Assembly: GCF_015234275.1 (NCBI RefSeq)
Contig: NZ_JADGII010000001.1
Strand: one strand, 5' to 3'
Origin: Prosthecochloris ethylica
GTDB lineage: Bacteria > Bacteroidota > Chlorobiia > Chlorobiales > Chlorobiaceae
Length of the DNA: 64,000 nucleotides
Numbering within the stretch: position 1 is the first letter of the stretch; every line of letters starts with the position of its first letter. Positions 16,956 to 24,503 of this stretch are shown piece after piece. Both the position numbers and the translations under genes were made by a program. The notes below the pieces were generated by a model. That model was not told the origin of the DNA, ran no database searches, and was given only the letters and a program-made list of their open reading frames with translations.

Positions 16956-18653
16956 TCAAAACGTACAGCTCTGTATACTCTTGTAGGGGAAGGGGCGGTC
17001 GAGGGCGCGCAGGACGTCGTCATCGCGTTTGTAGACATCCCTGCGGAACAGGATGTCGTCCCCCTCAGCCACGGCTGTCAGGTAGAGAATAAATACCGGG
17101 ATCTGGCGCGGCAGGTTGACGGTCCTGGTTTTACCGAGGGCAATCACGCTGTCGATCTCATCCGGTGTCCATCCGGTAAGAATGGAAGCGAACTCAAGCG
17201 GGTTCTGCAGGCGGATGCACCCATGACTGAAGGCGCGCCTGCTGCGCTCGAAGAGGTGCTTTCCCGGAGTGTCGTGCAGGTAGACATGGTGGCGGTTGGG
17301 AAACATGAACTTCACCCTTCCCAGGGCATTGGCGCTCCCCGGCGGCTGACGGAGCCTGTACGGAAACGCAGACGTCGTATAGGCATTCCAATCGATAGAG
17401 TCCGGATGAACCACGCTCCCGTTGCGGTCAAGCACCTGGAGGCCGTTGCTCGAGAGGTAATCGCCGCCGGCCGCCATATCGGGAATGGCTTCCTTGCGCA
17501 GAATACCAGGCGGCACGTTCCATGACGGGTTGAAAATGATGTAGCGCATATCGGCCTTGAACACCGGGGTTTTCCAGTACGGCTCCCCTACAATCACCCG
17601 GGATGCCCAGCGAAACTCCTCGTTTTCGACATACTGTATGCTGAATCCGGCGATATTGACCAGGATAAATGTCGGTTCGAGCTTTGGCATGAACCAGCGG
17701 AAACGCTCGAGATTGATACGGATCTGCTGTACGCGCTCTTCTGCGCTGACGTTGAGCTCCCGCAGGGTTGCCGGCCCGACGACCCCGTCAACTTCGAGAC
17801 CGTGGCGACGCTGGAACGTCATGACAGCATCGATGAGCTCGCTGCTGTAACGCATGGCATCTGAAACGTATGAAGTGTCGACCACCGCGAGGGGCTCGAG
17901 CTCTCCGGTGATCTCGAGGCGCCTGCGCAAAACGGGAATGCGCTCATCGTACTGGCCGGCCTCTTTCAGGGATGGGCCTGATGCCACAACAGGCCACCCG
18001 CCGTCAGCGGCAAGGGAACGGTAGCGGGCCAGTCCCCTTTTGAGGCTCAGGTATTTCGGATGGGATGGCCGCAGCGAGGCGATCACCGTGGAAAGAGAAT
18101 CTCCGTGGAGCGCATTCTGCAGTCGCCATACCAGGCCGTCTCCGTTGATCTCCTGCGTAAGATTCCAGTTGGAATCCAGTTTTTCGGGATCCACCTTCCC
18201 CGAAAAGAGGTGCCAGGAAAGCTTGAAGAGTGCATCGCTGAGAAGCAGGTCGTAGCGTGCCTTCAGAAATGGTGTCGAGGGAGGATTGCGGTAGAATCGT
18301 TCGATCTCCTCCAGGTGATAATCACGCGGCAGAAGACCGTCGGCAGCAGATTCCCGGACAGCGTCGATCAGTTCGGTCACCTGACCGCGATCGTTCCAGA
18401 CCGGCATGAACTGGCGCTCCTGGTAGAAATCACCGAGCAGAGCGTTGAATGCCACTTTTTCCCTGCCGACCCGGAGAGCGACATCCTGCTGCAGCTGTTC
18501 GATATGACAGCGGATATTCTCCCGAACCTCGGCCTCGGGACCTGAAAGCGGGAGGACAGCCTGAGGAAGATCCGTCTCCCGTTCCGCGACACTGTCCGCG
18601 ACAGGAGTCCCGGAAGCGAACGCCAGTAAAAAAGCCAGAAGAAAAGCAGCCAT
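16956..18653 (-). CDS. periplasmic L,D-transpeptidase, YcbB/LdtD-like
   Basis: This 565-residue protein has an N-terminal signal sequence (AAFLLAFLLAFASG), an LdtD-type scaffold region, a peptidoglycan-binding repeat near residues 275-310 (MTFQRRHGLEVDGVVGPATL), and a YkuD catalytic domain near 340-510. The catalytic signature is SHGCIRLQNP with the nucleophilic cysteine near 475, preceded by YLHDTPGKHLFERS. Family members make 3-3 cross-links in peptidoglycan and resist most beta-lactams. It converges on metH across 31 bases. The second L,D-transpeptidase gene lies 16 bases upstream on the same strand, so the two are probably co-transcribed. Confidence 0.9.
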   Translation of the reverse strand: MAAFLLAFLLAFASGTPVADSVAERETDLPQAVLPLSGPEAEVRENIRCHIEQLQQDVALRVGREKVAFNALLGDFYQERQFMPVWNDRGQVTELIDAVRESAADGLLPRDYHLEEIERFYRNPPSTPFLKARYDLLLSDALFKLSWHLFSGKVDPEKLDSNWNLTQEINGDGLVWRLQNALHGDSLSTVIASLRPSHPKYLSLKRGLARYRSLAADGGWPVVASGPSLKEAGQYDERIPVLRRRLEITGELEPLAVVDTSYVSDAMRYSSELIDAVMTFQRRHGLEVDGVVGPATLRELNVSAEERVQQIRINLERFRWFMPKLEPTFILVNIAGFSIQYVENEEFRWASRVIVGEPYWKTPVFKADMRYIIFNPSWNVPPGILRKEAIPDMAAGGDYLSSNGLQVLDRNGSVVHPDSIDWNAYTTSAFPYRLRQPPGSANALGRVKFMFPNRHHVYLHDTPGKHLFERSRRAFSHGCIRLQNPLEFASILTGWTPDEIDSVIALGKTRTVNLPRQIPVFILYLTAVAEGDDILFRRDVYKRDDDVLRALDRPFPYKSIQSCTF

Positions 18654-18669
18654 AGCGATTCAGCAGAGG

Positions 18670-19401
18670 TTACGATGTTCCCGGAGCACCCCTGTCCTGT
18701 CCCTGCAGGGCGACATCCGGACTGACAAAACGCGATGCATCGACATACTCCTCGTCACCGTTGTAGATAAACAGGCAGGACCCGTCCTTGATGAGGTTGA
18801 TGAGGCGGCCGGATGTATCGACTGGAAGCGCCGGGCAGCCGAGGCTGCGGCCAAGACGGCCGTAACGGCGGATAAAATCCTCAGAAACGTAATCTGCACC
18901 GTGAATGACGATATGGCGCTTTTCGGCGTTGGAGTTGATACCGTGTTCGAGCCCTTTCAGGCGCAGGGAATAGCCGTGTTTGCCGTAATACGTAGCGCCC
19001 GTCACGAAAAAACCGGGACTGCTTTTATACGATCCTTCCGTATTGGAAAAGCGAACTGCGGTATTGCCGCCGCTGTTACGGCCGTGGGCCACGAGAGACG
19101 AGAGAAGAAGGCGACCCGAACGGACATCGACGACAAAAAGCCGTTCCTTGACCGACGGCCGGCTGTAGTCGATAATCGTGAGAACATCGGTATTACCGAG
19201 CCGCCCTTCACGCCTCAGGCGATCATAACCCTCCATGGCCATGCGCAAGGCCGACGGGCCTATGCGACCGGCCAGACCGGCAAGGTCTGCTGGAACAGAT
19301 AACCTGGTGTCGACCCCGCTCCTCTGCGGGGATACGGCCTGACTATGATACGGTGTGCATAAAAGAAACAGAACAAGAAGGGATACAAGCCGAGCTGCCA
19401 T
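18670..19401 (-). CDS. murein L,D-transpeptidase catalytic-domain protein (YkuD_2 type)
   Basis: This 243-residue exported protein has a signal sequence (about residues 1-23) and a catalytic region of the YkuD_2 type. Supporting motifs are SNTEGSYKSSPGFF near 125, a GLEHGINSNAEKRHIVIHGADY stretch near 150-172, and RSLGCPALP with the probable catalytic cysteine near 200. This family is distinct from the YcbB-like gene beside it and lacks its peptidoglycan-binding repeat. Predicted place of action is the periplasm. Substrate and reaction (cross-linking or lipoprotein attachment) are inferred only from the fold family. Confidence 0.82.
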   Translation of the reverse strand: MAARLVSLLVLFLLCTPYHSQAVSPQRSGVDTRLSVPADLAGLAGRIGPSALRMAMEGYDRLRREGRLGNTDVLTIIDYSRPSVKERLFVVDVRSGRLLLSSLVAHGRNSGGNTAVRFSNTEGSYKSSPGFFVTGATYYGKHGYSLRLKGLEHGINSNAEKRHIVIHGADYVSEDFIRRYGRLGRSLGCPALPVDTSGRLINLIKDGSCLFIYNGDEEYVDASRFVSPDVALQGQDRGAPGTS

Positions 19402-19498
19402 AGATCATTCTCCTCATGAATTGATACATCACATCGAAAATCCTGCGTCACAAATTCTTGTAAGATAGAAAACTCCTGGCTGTAAATCCACCTTTGTC

Positions 19499-20071
19499 TC
19501 ATGATTCCCTCTCTGCCCCGGAAAACAGAAGCGATGCCGAAACCAGGCGTGAACAGGACCGGAGAAAGCGTCTCCTGGAAAACCACCCTGCACTGAACAG
19601 GGAAACTGCCTCCCACAGCGCAATCCAGGCGGCAATCATGACGCCTTCGTACAGAAGGTTCAAGGGCAGATCAGGAGCCTCGGGCAGCAACGGGCGCAAC
19701 AGGATATTCAGCGCCAGCAGGGCGATCCCGAGAACGGCAAGCAACAGGCTGGTACGGACAGTTCGCCTGAACCCTGACCGCTCCAGACCGATGCGATACT
19801 GAAAATAGCCGGCAACAGCCTGACTGATCGTGCGGCGCAACTCCGGGCAGGGCAGTTCTTCAAACGTGAAACGTACCACAAATCCGCCAGGTCCGATCTC
19901 CCGCACACAATCAAGCAGGTAGGTTGCGAGGTTTTCAGCGAGATCCCTGGTATGACGCGGTGCACCCGCTTCGAAACGCTCGAACAGGTCGTCGGGCCTG
20001 TCCAGCGCCACGTCAATGACCAGGCGGCCGTCAGGCAACGACGCGTAACGGCTGAGCAGCTGTTTTTTCAT
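19499..20071 (-). CDS. hypothetical membrane protein, two C-terminal segments
   Basis: I do not recognise a family for these 190 residues. The first 100 residues are soluble and mixed charge, with FERFEAGAPRHTRDLAENLA near residue 30. They are followed by two hydrophobic segments, about 107-128 and 137-157, and a basic arginine-rich tail with serine repeats. Its ATG overlaps the stop of the SIMPL-protein gene by one base (TAATG), so the two are likely translated together. The soluble part probably faces the cytoplasm by the positive-inside rule, since arginines flank the first segment. A helper role for the envelope SIMPL protein is only a guess from coupling. Confidence 0.65.
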   Translation of the reverse strand: MKKQLLSRYASLPDGRLVIDVALDRPDDLFERFEAGAPRHTRDLAENLATYLLDCVREIGPGGFVVRFTFEELPCPELRRTISQAVAGYFQYRIGLERSGFRRTVRTSLLLAVLGIALLALNILLRPLLPEAPDLPLNLLYEGVMIAAWIALWEAVSLFSAGWFSRRRFLRSCSRLVSASLLFSGAERES

Positions 20072-20784
20072 TACCTGCCACCGGAAAGCTCCCAGCTGCA
20101 GTATACCTGTACAGTCACATCGAGCTCGCCCGGCTGGATTTCGGTCACCGGTGCAGGAGCGGCAAGTTTTTCGACAGCGAAGGACACCTGGTCACGAACC
20201 GGGTAGGAACGGGGCGCGGCGGTCTGCATGCCGATCAGCCGACCGAGCGACACCCCGGCGGCACGGGCCATCACCTCTGCGTCGCTGCGCGCGGCAGCGA
20301 CTGCATCGGCAAGCGCTTCGCTCTGAAGCTCGTCGTAGCGTGAGCTGGTAAAACGGATGCCGCTGATACCGTCCGCTCCCGCTCCCGCAACGGCATCGAT
20401 CACAGCCCCTGCACGGTCTTTCCGGCGCACGGTCACCTTGAGATCGTGCGTGGCAGTGTAACCTTTGAACACCCTGATCTTGCGCTCATTGTCCCACTCC
20501 CGCTTCTCCCGGACACTGAACGAGCGGCTGACAGCATCATCATCACTCACCCCGCTCCCGCGCAACGCCGCGCGGACACGGCTGTATTTTTCCGCTGTCA
20601 GAGCCAGTGCCCGCGCTGCAGAAGGCGCAGTATCCTGCAGTCGAACATCGAATTCAACCATATCAGGAACCGCCGAAGCATGCCCCTGTGCAGATACCGA
20701 CACCGAAGGCTCTGCTGCCCTGAGCGGCAGTGCGAGCACGAGGATCATCAGAACGGCAAACGGTACGTTCATGGCAGATATCAT
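20071..20784 (-). CDS. SIMPL-domain (DUF541) periplasmic protein
   Basis: This 237-residue protein starts at the ATG at 20784, chosen because GGGAGG stands four to five bases before it; the frame runs open to 20826. A signal sequence (about residues 1-24, ending LALPLRAAE) precedes a SIMPL domain: VSVSAQGHASAVPDMVEFDVRLQ, then YTATHDLKVTVRR, AGADGISGIRFTSS, and ADAVAAARSDAEVMARAAGVSLG, the usual alpha-beta signature. SIMPL/DUF541 proteins are widespread envelope proteins with poorly defined function and form ring assemblies in some species. Translationally coupled to the downstream membrane protein. Confidence 0.88.
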   Translation of the reverse strand: MISAMNVPFAVLMILVLALPLRAAEPSVSVSAQGHASAVPDMVEFDVRLQDTAPSAARALALTAEKYSRVRAALRGSGVSDDDAVSRSFSVREKREWDNERKIRVFKGYTATHDLKVTVRRKDRAGAVIDAVAGAGADGISGIRFTSSRYDELQSEALADAVAAARSDAEVMARAAGVSLGRLIGMQTAAPRSYPVRDQVSFAVEKLAAPAPVTEIQPGELDVTVQVYCSWELSGGR

Positions 20785-20935
20785 GGTTCCCTCCCTTGAA
20801 AAGTTTGCATGGACGGCTCCGGTCATCGACCGGCTGGTACCGGAAAGGTCTCTTTCTCCAAAGTTAAGCTATTTTCGTAAATTGCAGTGCTGAAAACCAG
20901 ACACGCTTTTTCAATCACCAAAACACACCACAACC

Positions 20936-21793
20936 ATGGTCAAACGCATTGCTGTTGTTCTGATAGCGCTGTTCCAGCTCTCCATTCTCCCCGGCTGTCA
21001 GCAGAACGATACAGGTACGCCCACCCCCTCTTCCGGCGGCCTTTTCGACACCACCTTCGAAGGGATTCTCGACATGCAGATCACCTCTCCTGAAGGCAGC
21101 CAGAGTGGCCGCATGCTGCTGTCAGACAGGGGAACACGGTTTGAAATGACCATTATGGACCCTGAGAGCGGCAACACGGTCATGAACATCGTCACGATCG
21201 CCCCTGCCGATGAACCCGACCTGATCTATACCGTCAACGACGAACAGAAAACCTACAGCGTCATCGACCTGGGCAAGCTCGAAGAAGAGCTGGACCCGCT
21301 CGTCGGCGAGGAAGCCGATCCTGATGTCACGGTCGAAAAGCTCGGCACGGAAACCATCCTCGGCTACAAGTGCTCACATGTCAGCATCACCGACAGCAAC
21401 GGCACAACGGAGCTGTGGCTGACGAAGGACCTGCTCAGTGCATCGGATATCTCGCGTCTCCAGGTAGGCAGCAGCCGCCAGAAAGACATGTTTGCCTCAC
21501 GGATGAAAGAAGCCGGACTGGAAGGATTTCCGCTGAAATCTCTCGACAGGCAATCCGGCACCACCATGGAGATCACGAATATCGAAAAGACATCGCTCGA
21601 CAGCGCGCTGTTCGAGGTCCCGGAAGGTTATACAAAACAGGAGTTCGCCGTGATGCCCGAACTTACGGAAGAACAGAAACAGCAGATGGAGCAGCTCGAG
21701 GAGATGATGAGCGAAGAAAACATGCAGCAGATGCAGGAGATGATGAACAATATGCAGGAACAGTTCAAGGATATGCAGCTTCCGAACCAGTAA
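20936..21793 (+). CDS. DUF4412-like lipoprotein with Met/Gln/Glu-rich tail
   Basis: These 285 residues begin with a type II signal: a hydrophobic stretch, then the lipobox LPGC near residue 18-21, so lipidation at Cys21 is predicted. A DUF4412-type beta domain follows (about 38-235). It resembles outer-membrane lipoprotein carriers in having ISP-like MQITSPEGSQSGRMLL, a TYSVIDLGKLEEEL segment and GYKCSHVSITDSNGTTELWLT. The last 45 residues are a low-complexity helix with nine methionines and many Gln and Glu residues. Function unknown. A strong hairpin terminator follows the stop. The gene stands alone. Confidence 0.78.
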   Translation: MVKRIAVVLIALFQLSILPGCQQNDTGTPTPSSGGLFDTTFEGILDMQITSPEGSQSGRMLLSDRGTRFEMTIMDPESGNTVMNIVTIAPADEPDLIYTVNDEQKTYSVIDLGKLEEELDPLVGEEADPDVTVEKLGTETILGYKCSHVSITDSNGTTELWLTKDLLSASDISRLQVGSSRQKDMFASRMKEAGLEGFPLKSLDRQSGTTMEITNIEKTSLDSALFEVPEGYTKQEFAVMPELTEEQKQQMEQLEEMMSEENMQQMQEMMNNMQEQFKDMQLPNQ

Positions 21794-21823
21794 GCATACG
21801 CATTACCTCCGGATACCATGCAT

Positions 21824-21865
21824 CAAAGGCCTCCTCCTGTCACGGAAGGGGCCTTTGACGTTTTC
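21824..21865 (+). terminator. intrinsic terminator after the DUF4412 lipoprotein gene
   Basis: CAAAGGCC at 21824-21831 pairs with GGCCTTTG at 21850-21857, and TTTTC follows four bases later. It ends the (+) lipoprotein gene and sits just before the 3' end of the convergent (-) membrane-protein gene. Confidence 0.75.
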
Positions 21866-21867
21866 TG

Positions 21868-22533
21868 TCACAGGTAGCCGTGACCACCGACAATATCGCG
21901 GTACGCCATCACCAGGCTGAAGGCGGTGAGAGGCACCGTCACCAGCAGGCCGATCCCGAACACGAGCGCACCGAAGATGTTGATGACACTCAACAGCAGC
22001 AGCAACACGAACATGGAAAACCAGTTCGCGGTAATGATCTTCCTGCTGGTTTCCATTGCCTGCCAGAACTCCATATGGTAATCGACAATCAGCGGTACGA
22101 CAAACAGATAACTGACAACGAGATACACGCCCGGAAGAACAAGCAGAACGAACCCCAGGGCCACAAACAGCCACATCATCAGGGCGGAAACGACGAGCGG
22201 AAGAAAATAGTTGAACCCCTGGAACAGATCGCTGAACACGAAACGCTCATCGGAACTCCCTTTCAACGCCACCACGACAAATCCTGCATAGAGCGGAGCT
22301 GTCACCACACTGAGCAGAAGTGAACCGAACACATCGAACATCGACACCACCGCCGTCACAAGAAAAACAAGCAGTGTGTACACTACACTCTCGGCCGCAT
22401 GCGCCCTGAACAGCTCCCACCCCTGCCTGAGATACTCCCCGGCATTGACACTGTAGCCGCCGGCTACAACCCTGTCGAAACGGGCGGGATCTATTTTCAG
22501 GCCGGTATCAAACGGCCGTGCCCCTTGTTCCAT
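21868..22533 (-). CDS. hypothetical polytopic membrane protein
   Basis: This 221-residue protein has a 40-residue soluble N-terminus (VNAGEYLRQGWELFR amphipathic segment), then about five or six hydrophobic segments between residues 48 and 212, with GVYLVVSYLFVVPLIVDYHMEFWQAMETSRKI in the centre. The pattern EFWQAMExSRKIITANWF recalls the repeated PxI-xxxxxxWxAlxxSxxxxxxxxxx segment of YciC/DUF975-like membrane proteins. That resemblance is weak and gives no function. The gene is monocistronic, between two convergent or divergent neighbours. Confidence 0.7.
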   Translation of the reverse strand: MEQGARPFDTGLKIDPARFDRVVAGGYSVNAGEYLRQGWELFRAHAAESVVYTLLVFLVTAVVSMFDVFGSLLLSVVTAPLYAGFVVVALKGSSDERFVFSDLFQGFNYFLPLVVSALMMWLFVALGFVLLVLPGVYLVVSYLFVVPLIVDYHMEFWQAMETSRKIITANWFSMFVLLLLLSVINIFGALVFGIGLLVTVPLTAFSLVMAYRDIVGGHGYL

Positions 22534-22716
22534 ACCTTCCCTCCTCCTGATAGCGGTTCATGAAAATATACGTACCAGCGGCGTACCGCTTATCTAAAAT
22601 ACAGATGTCTCAGCAGACACAAAAGCGCACCTCACGTTATTCTTTCAGAAGCGGGGGAGAACCATGGACACCAGTCCGGTGTTTATCACAGATAGCTCCA
22701 ATAACACGAATACCCG

Positions 22717-23202
22717 ATGATGAACAACCTGTTTCCTTTTGCAGATCCTCTTGCCCTGACTGAAACGATGATCGAACGCAGCTGGCCCTGGCCGTCGGTG
22801 ACGGTTGACGAACTGGCCGGGATGCTCGAACAGCAGGAGTCGCCGCTGCTGTTCGATGTCCGGGAAAGAGAAGAATTCGATGTCAGCCGTATCAGGGACG
22901 CACGCCATCTCGAGCCATCATCGACGGCACGGGAGTTCATGGAACGACATGGCGGAAACCTGCGGGAGAGACACGCTGTCTTTTACTGTTCTGTCGGCCA
23001 GCGCAGCTCCGAATTCATCGACAGGGTACACCGGTTGTGCCAGGAAGCAGGAAGCCTCTCCTGCAGTAACCTCAAGGGAGGAATTTTCCGGTGGTACAAC
23101 ACCGGCTACCCGGTCGTCAATACCGGGGGTGTGACGGATGACATTCATGAATACAACGCCCTGTGGGGCATCATGGTCAGGAAGAGAGAGGCTTCCCGTT
23201 GA
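22717..23202 (+). CDS. rhodanese-like single-domain protein
   Basis: This 161-residue cytoplasmic protein has one rhodanese domain: VTVDELAGMLEQQESPLLFDVREREEF near residue 28, RDARHLEP, and the active-site loop FYCSVGQRSSEF with the persulfide-carrying cysteine near residue 90. NLKGGIFRWYNTGYPV near 118 is the typical C-terminal signature. The CxxGxRS loop suits sulfur-transfer chemistry rather than phosphatase activity. In a sulfur-oxidising phototroph a role in sulfane-sulfur handling is plausible, but nothing adjacent confirms it. Its last 26 bases overlap the convergent DUF2278 gene. Confidence 0.88.
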   Translation: MMNNLFPFADPLALTETMIERSWPWPSVTVDELAGMLEQQESPLLFDVREREEFDVSRIRDARHLEPSSTAREFMERHGGNLRERHAVFYCSVGQRSSEFIDRVHRLCQEAGSLSCSNLKGGIFRWYNTGYPVVNTGGVTDDIHEYNALWGIMVRKREASR

Positions 23203-23815
23203 GATCAGTCTTCGTCGCCTGGGTCTTGAAACGGCTGAGAAACATGAGTACCTCTCCAGATGCCGTCACCGACACGACAGCACCATCCTGCCAGATCCCG
23301 TTCTCTGCAGACCAGCGGCTGCTGACAGGATCTCCCTGGTTCTGATGGATGTTGTGCACACCAAGTCCCACCCTGAACGGCTCTCCGTATACAAGAAGCT
23401 TCGATGCCTGTGCAAGCAACGGTTCGAGGTCGGTAAATGCCTCGGTGCTCGACCCGTACAACCAGGGCGACAGTCCGCCCGTGGCGCTTCCGGACGGACG
23501 CTCCACCCTCACCGGCTGCAGGACCGGGCTTCTGAGGTAGTCGAGCGCACCCGACCCGGGAACGGAATCCAGGTAGTGCCAGCCTTCTGCATAATCCGCG
23601 ACACCCTGCAGGTCATTGCGCCCGATCCCGAGAATTCTCCAGCGCAATGCATCTCCCTGCTTCTTGGTATCGAGATCGACCGCGCAGCGGTAGACCCGTC
23701 GACCGGCCTGGACACGGATATTGCAGTGGTAATAGCTTTCAGGATCGTCTCCATTGTCACAGAAGTATGACTGCAACCTCCCGACAAGCACACCGTAACC
23801 ATCAACAAGGGACAT
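23177..23815 (-). CDS. DUF2278 (YukJ-like) protein
   Basis: This 212-residue protein starts with LVDGYGVLVGRL and has a middle VQAGRRVYRCAVDLDTK strand pair. The C-terminal HNIHQNQGDP followed by ENGIWQDGAVV is the hallmark of DUF2278/YukJ proteins. The family's function is unknown. Conserved HNIHxNQGD and WQDG residues look like a catalytic or metal-binding centre; that is inference. No signal peptide. The gene begins immediately beside the repeat-rich spacer at 23816-24503, and its 3' end overlaps the rhodanese gene by 26 bases in convergent orientation. Confidence 0.82.
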   Translation of the reverse strand: MSLVDGYGVLVGRLQSYFCDNGDDPESYYHCNIRVQAGRRVYRCAVDLDTKKQGDALRWRILGIGRNDLQGVADYAEGWHYLDSVPGSGALDYLRSPVLQPVRVERPSGSATGGLSPWLYGSSTEAFTDLEPLLAQASKLLVYGEPFRVGLGVHNIHQNQGDPVSSRWSAENGIWQDGAVVSVTASGEVLMFLSRFKTQATKTDLNGKPLSS

Positions 23816-23847
23816 AGTCGGTAAAAATCATAAGTGAAACGTCAAAA

Positions 23848-23882
23848 GGCAAAAAACCCAAGATCGGCAATCAACAGCATGC
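23848..23882 (+). repeat. 35-base direct repeat, copy 1
   Basis: Near-identical to 24368-24402 with two mismatches; both contain AGATCGGCAATCAACAGCAT. Copy 1 is 128 bases upstream of the first 46-base repeat, while copy 2 directly follows the second. Confidence 0.85.
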
Positions 23883-24010
23883 AAGCACAAACGCCCCCGG
23901 CGAATGCCGCCACAGCTCCAGCCAAACTCACCAAACCAATTCGCAGAAATTCGCGTAATCCGCGGACAGTCAAAAACCAATCAGTGCCAATCCGTGCAAT
24001 CTGTGGGCAA

Positions 24011-24056
24011 TCCCACGATCCCCCGGGTCAGCGCCGCTGACCCCTACGGAAAACAA
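24011..24056 (-). repeat. 46-base direct repeat, copy 1, with REP-like palindrome
   Basis: Identical to 24322-24367. Read on the minus strand it contains GTAGGGGTCAGCGGCGCTGACC, in which an eight-base stem GGGTCAGC/GCTGACCC encloses a three-base loop. Confidence 0.9.
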
Positions 24057-24090
24057 AGCACATATCCGTGAATCGTTATCCGTGAATGGT

Positions 24091-24116
24091 GTAGGGGCGA
24101 GCGGCGCTCGCCCGCG
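24091..24116 (+). repeat. REP-like palindrome, variant stem
   Basis: GTAGGGG followed by CGAGC-GGC-GCTCG-CCC. The frame around the stem is the same as in the 46-base repeats read on the other strand, but the stem pairs TC/GA are replaced by CG/CG, so pairing is kept. Confidence 0.8.
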
Positions 24117-24321
24117 ACGAACCCCCGCCAACATCCGAACCATCCCCGGCACATGCCGCCACAACACACCAGGCCAGCTCATCATGCATTTTCTCGTCAC
24201 TGGTCACTTGTCACCGGTCACTCATCCCCGCGCCAAAGGCGCATCCTGTCTCTCGCCTCCTGCCTCTTGTCTCTTTTCCTCCGCGCCGACAGGCGCTCCG
24301 GTCTCCGTTCTCCTGTCTTTT

Positions 24322-24367
24322 TCCCACGATCCCCCGGGTCAGCGCCGCTGACCCCTACGGAAAACAA
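24322..24367 (-). repeat. 46-base direct repeat, copy 2, with REP-like palindrome
   Basis: Exact copy of 24011-24056, 311 bases further on, immediately followed by copy 2 of the 35-base repeat. Confidence 0.9.
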
Positions 24368-24402
24368 GGCAAAAACCCCCAGATCGGCAATCAACAGCAT
24401 GC
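24368..24402 (+). repeat. 35-base direct repeat, copy 2
   Basis: Matches 23848-23882 apart from two positions within the A/C-rich part. It abuts the second 46-base repeat. Confidence 0.85.
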
Positions 24403-24503
24403 GTGCTCATCCATTCACCATTCACCATCAAGATATGATCAAACGCGGGAAAAGCCATACATTGAGGTAAAGGCAAGCTTCATCGAAACATGAGCTGAAC
24501 GCT

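Larger units (their letters stand above)
23816..24503. other. repeat-rich intergenic region without a convincing gene
   Basis: About 690 bases hold no convincing gene. The short open frames here have simple, biased composition and no recognisable product. The stretch contains an exact 46-base direct repeat, a near-exact 35-base repeat, three REP-like palindromes, smaller GCGCC/GGCGC hairpins (near 24230 and 24282), paired ATCCGTGAAT units near 24064 and 24077, and GTCACTGGTCACTTGTCACC-type words near 24196. It lies between a divergent DUF2278 gene and mscS and must also carry their promoters. It looks like accumulated non-coding repeat sequence. Confidence 0.75.

Noticed and set aside
23816..24503. 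CRISPR array in the repeat-rich spacer
   Set aside because: Repeats occur only twice, at irregular spacing (311 and 520 bases), with no regular spacers and no cas genes in the window.
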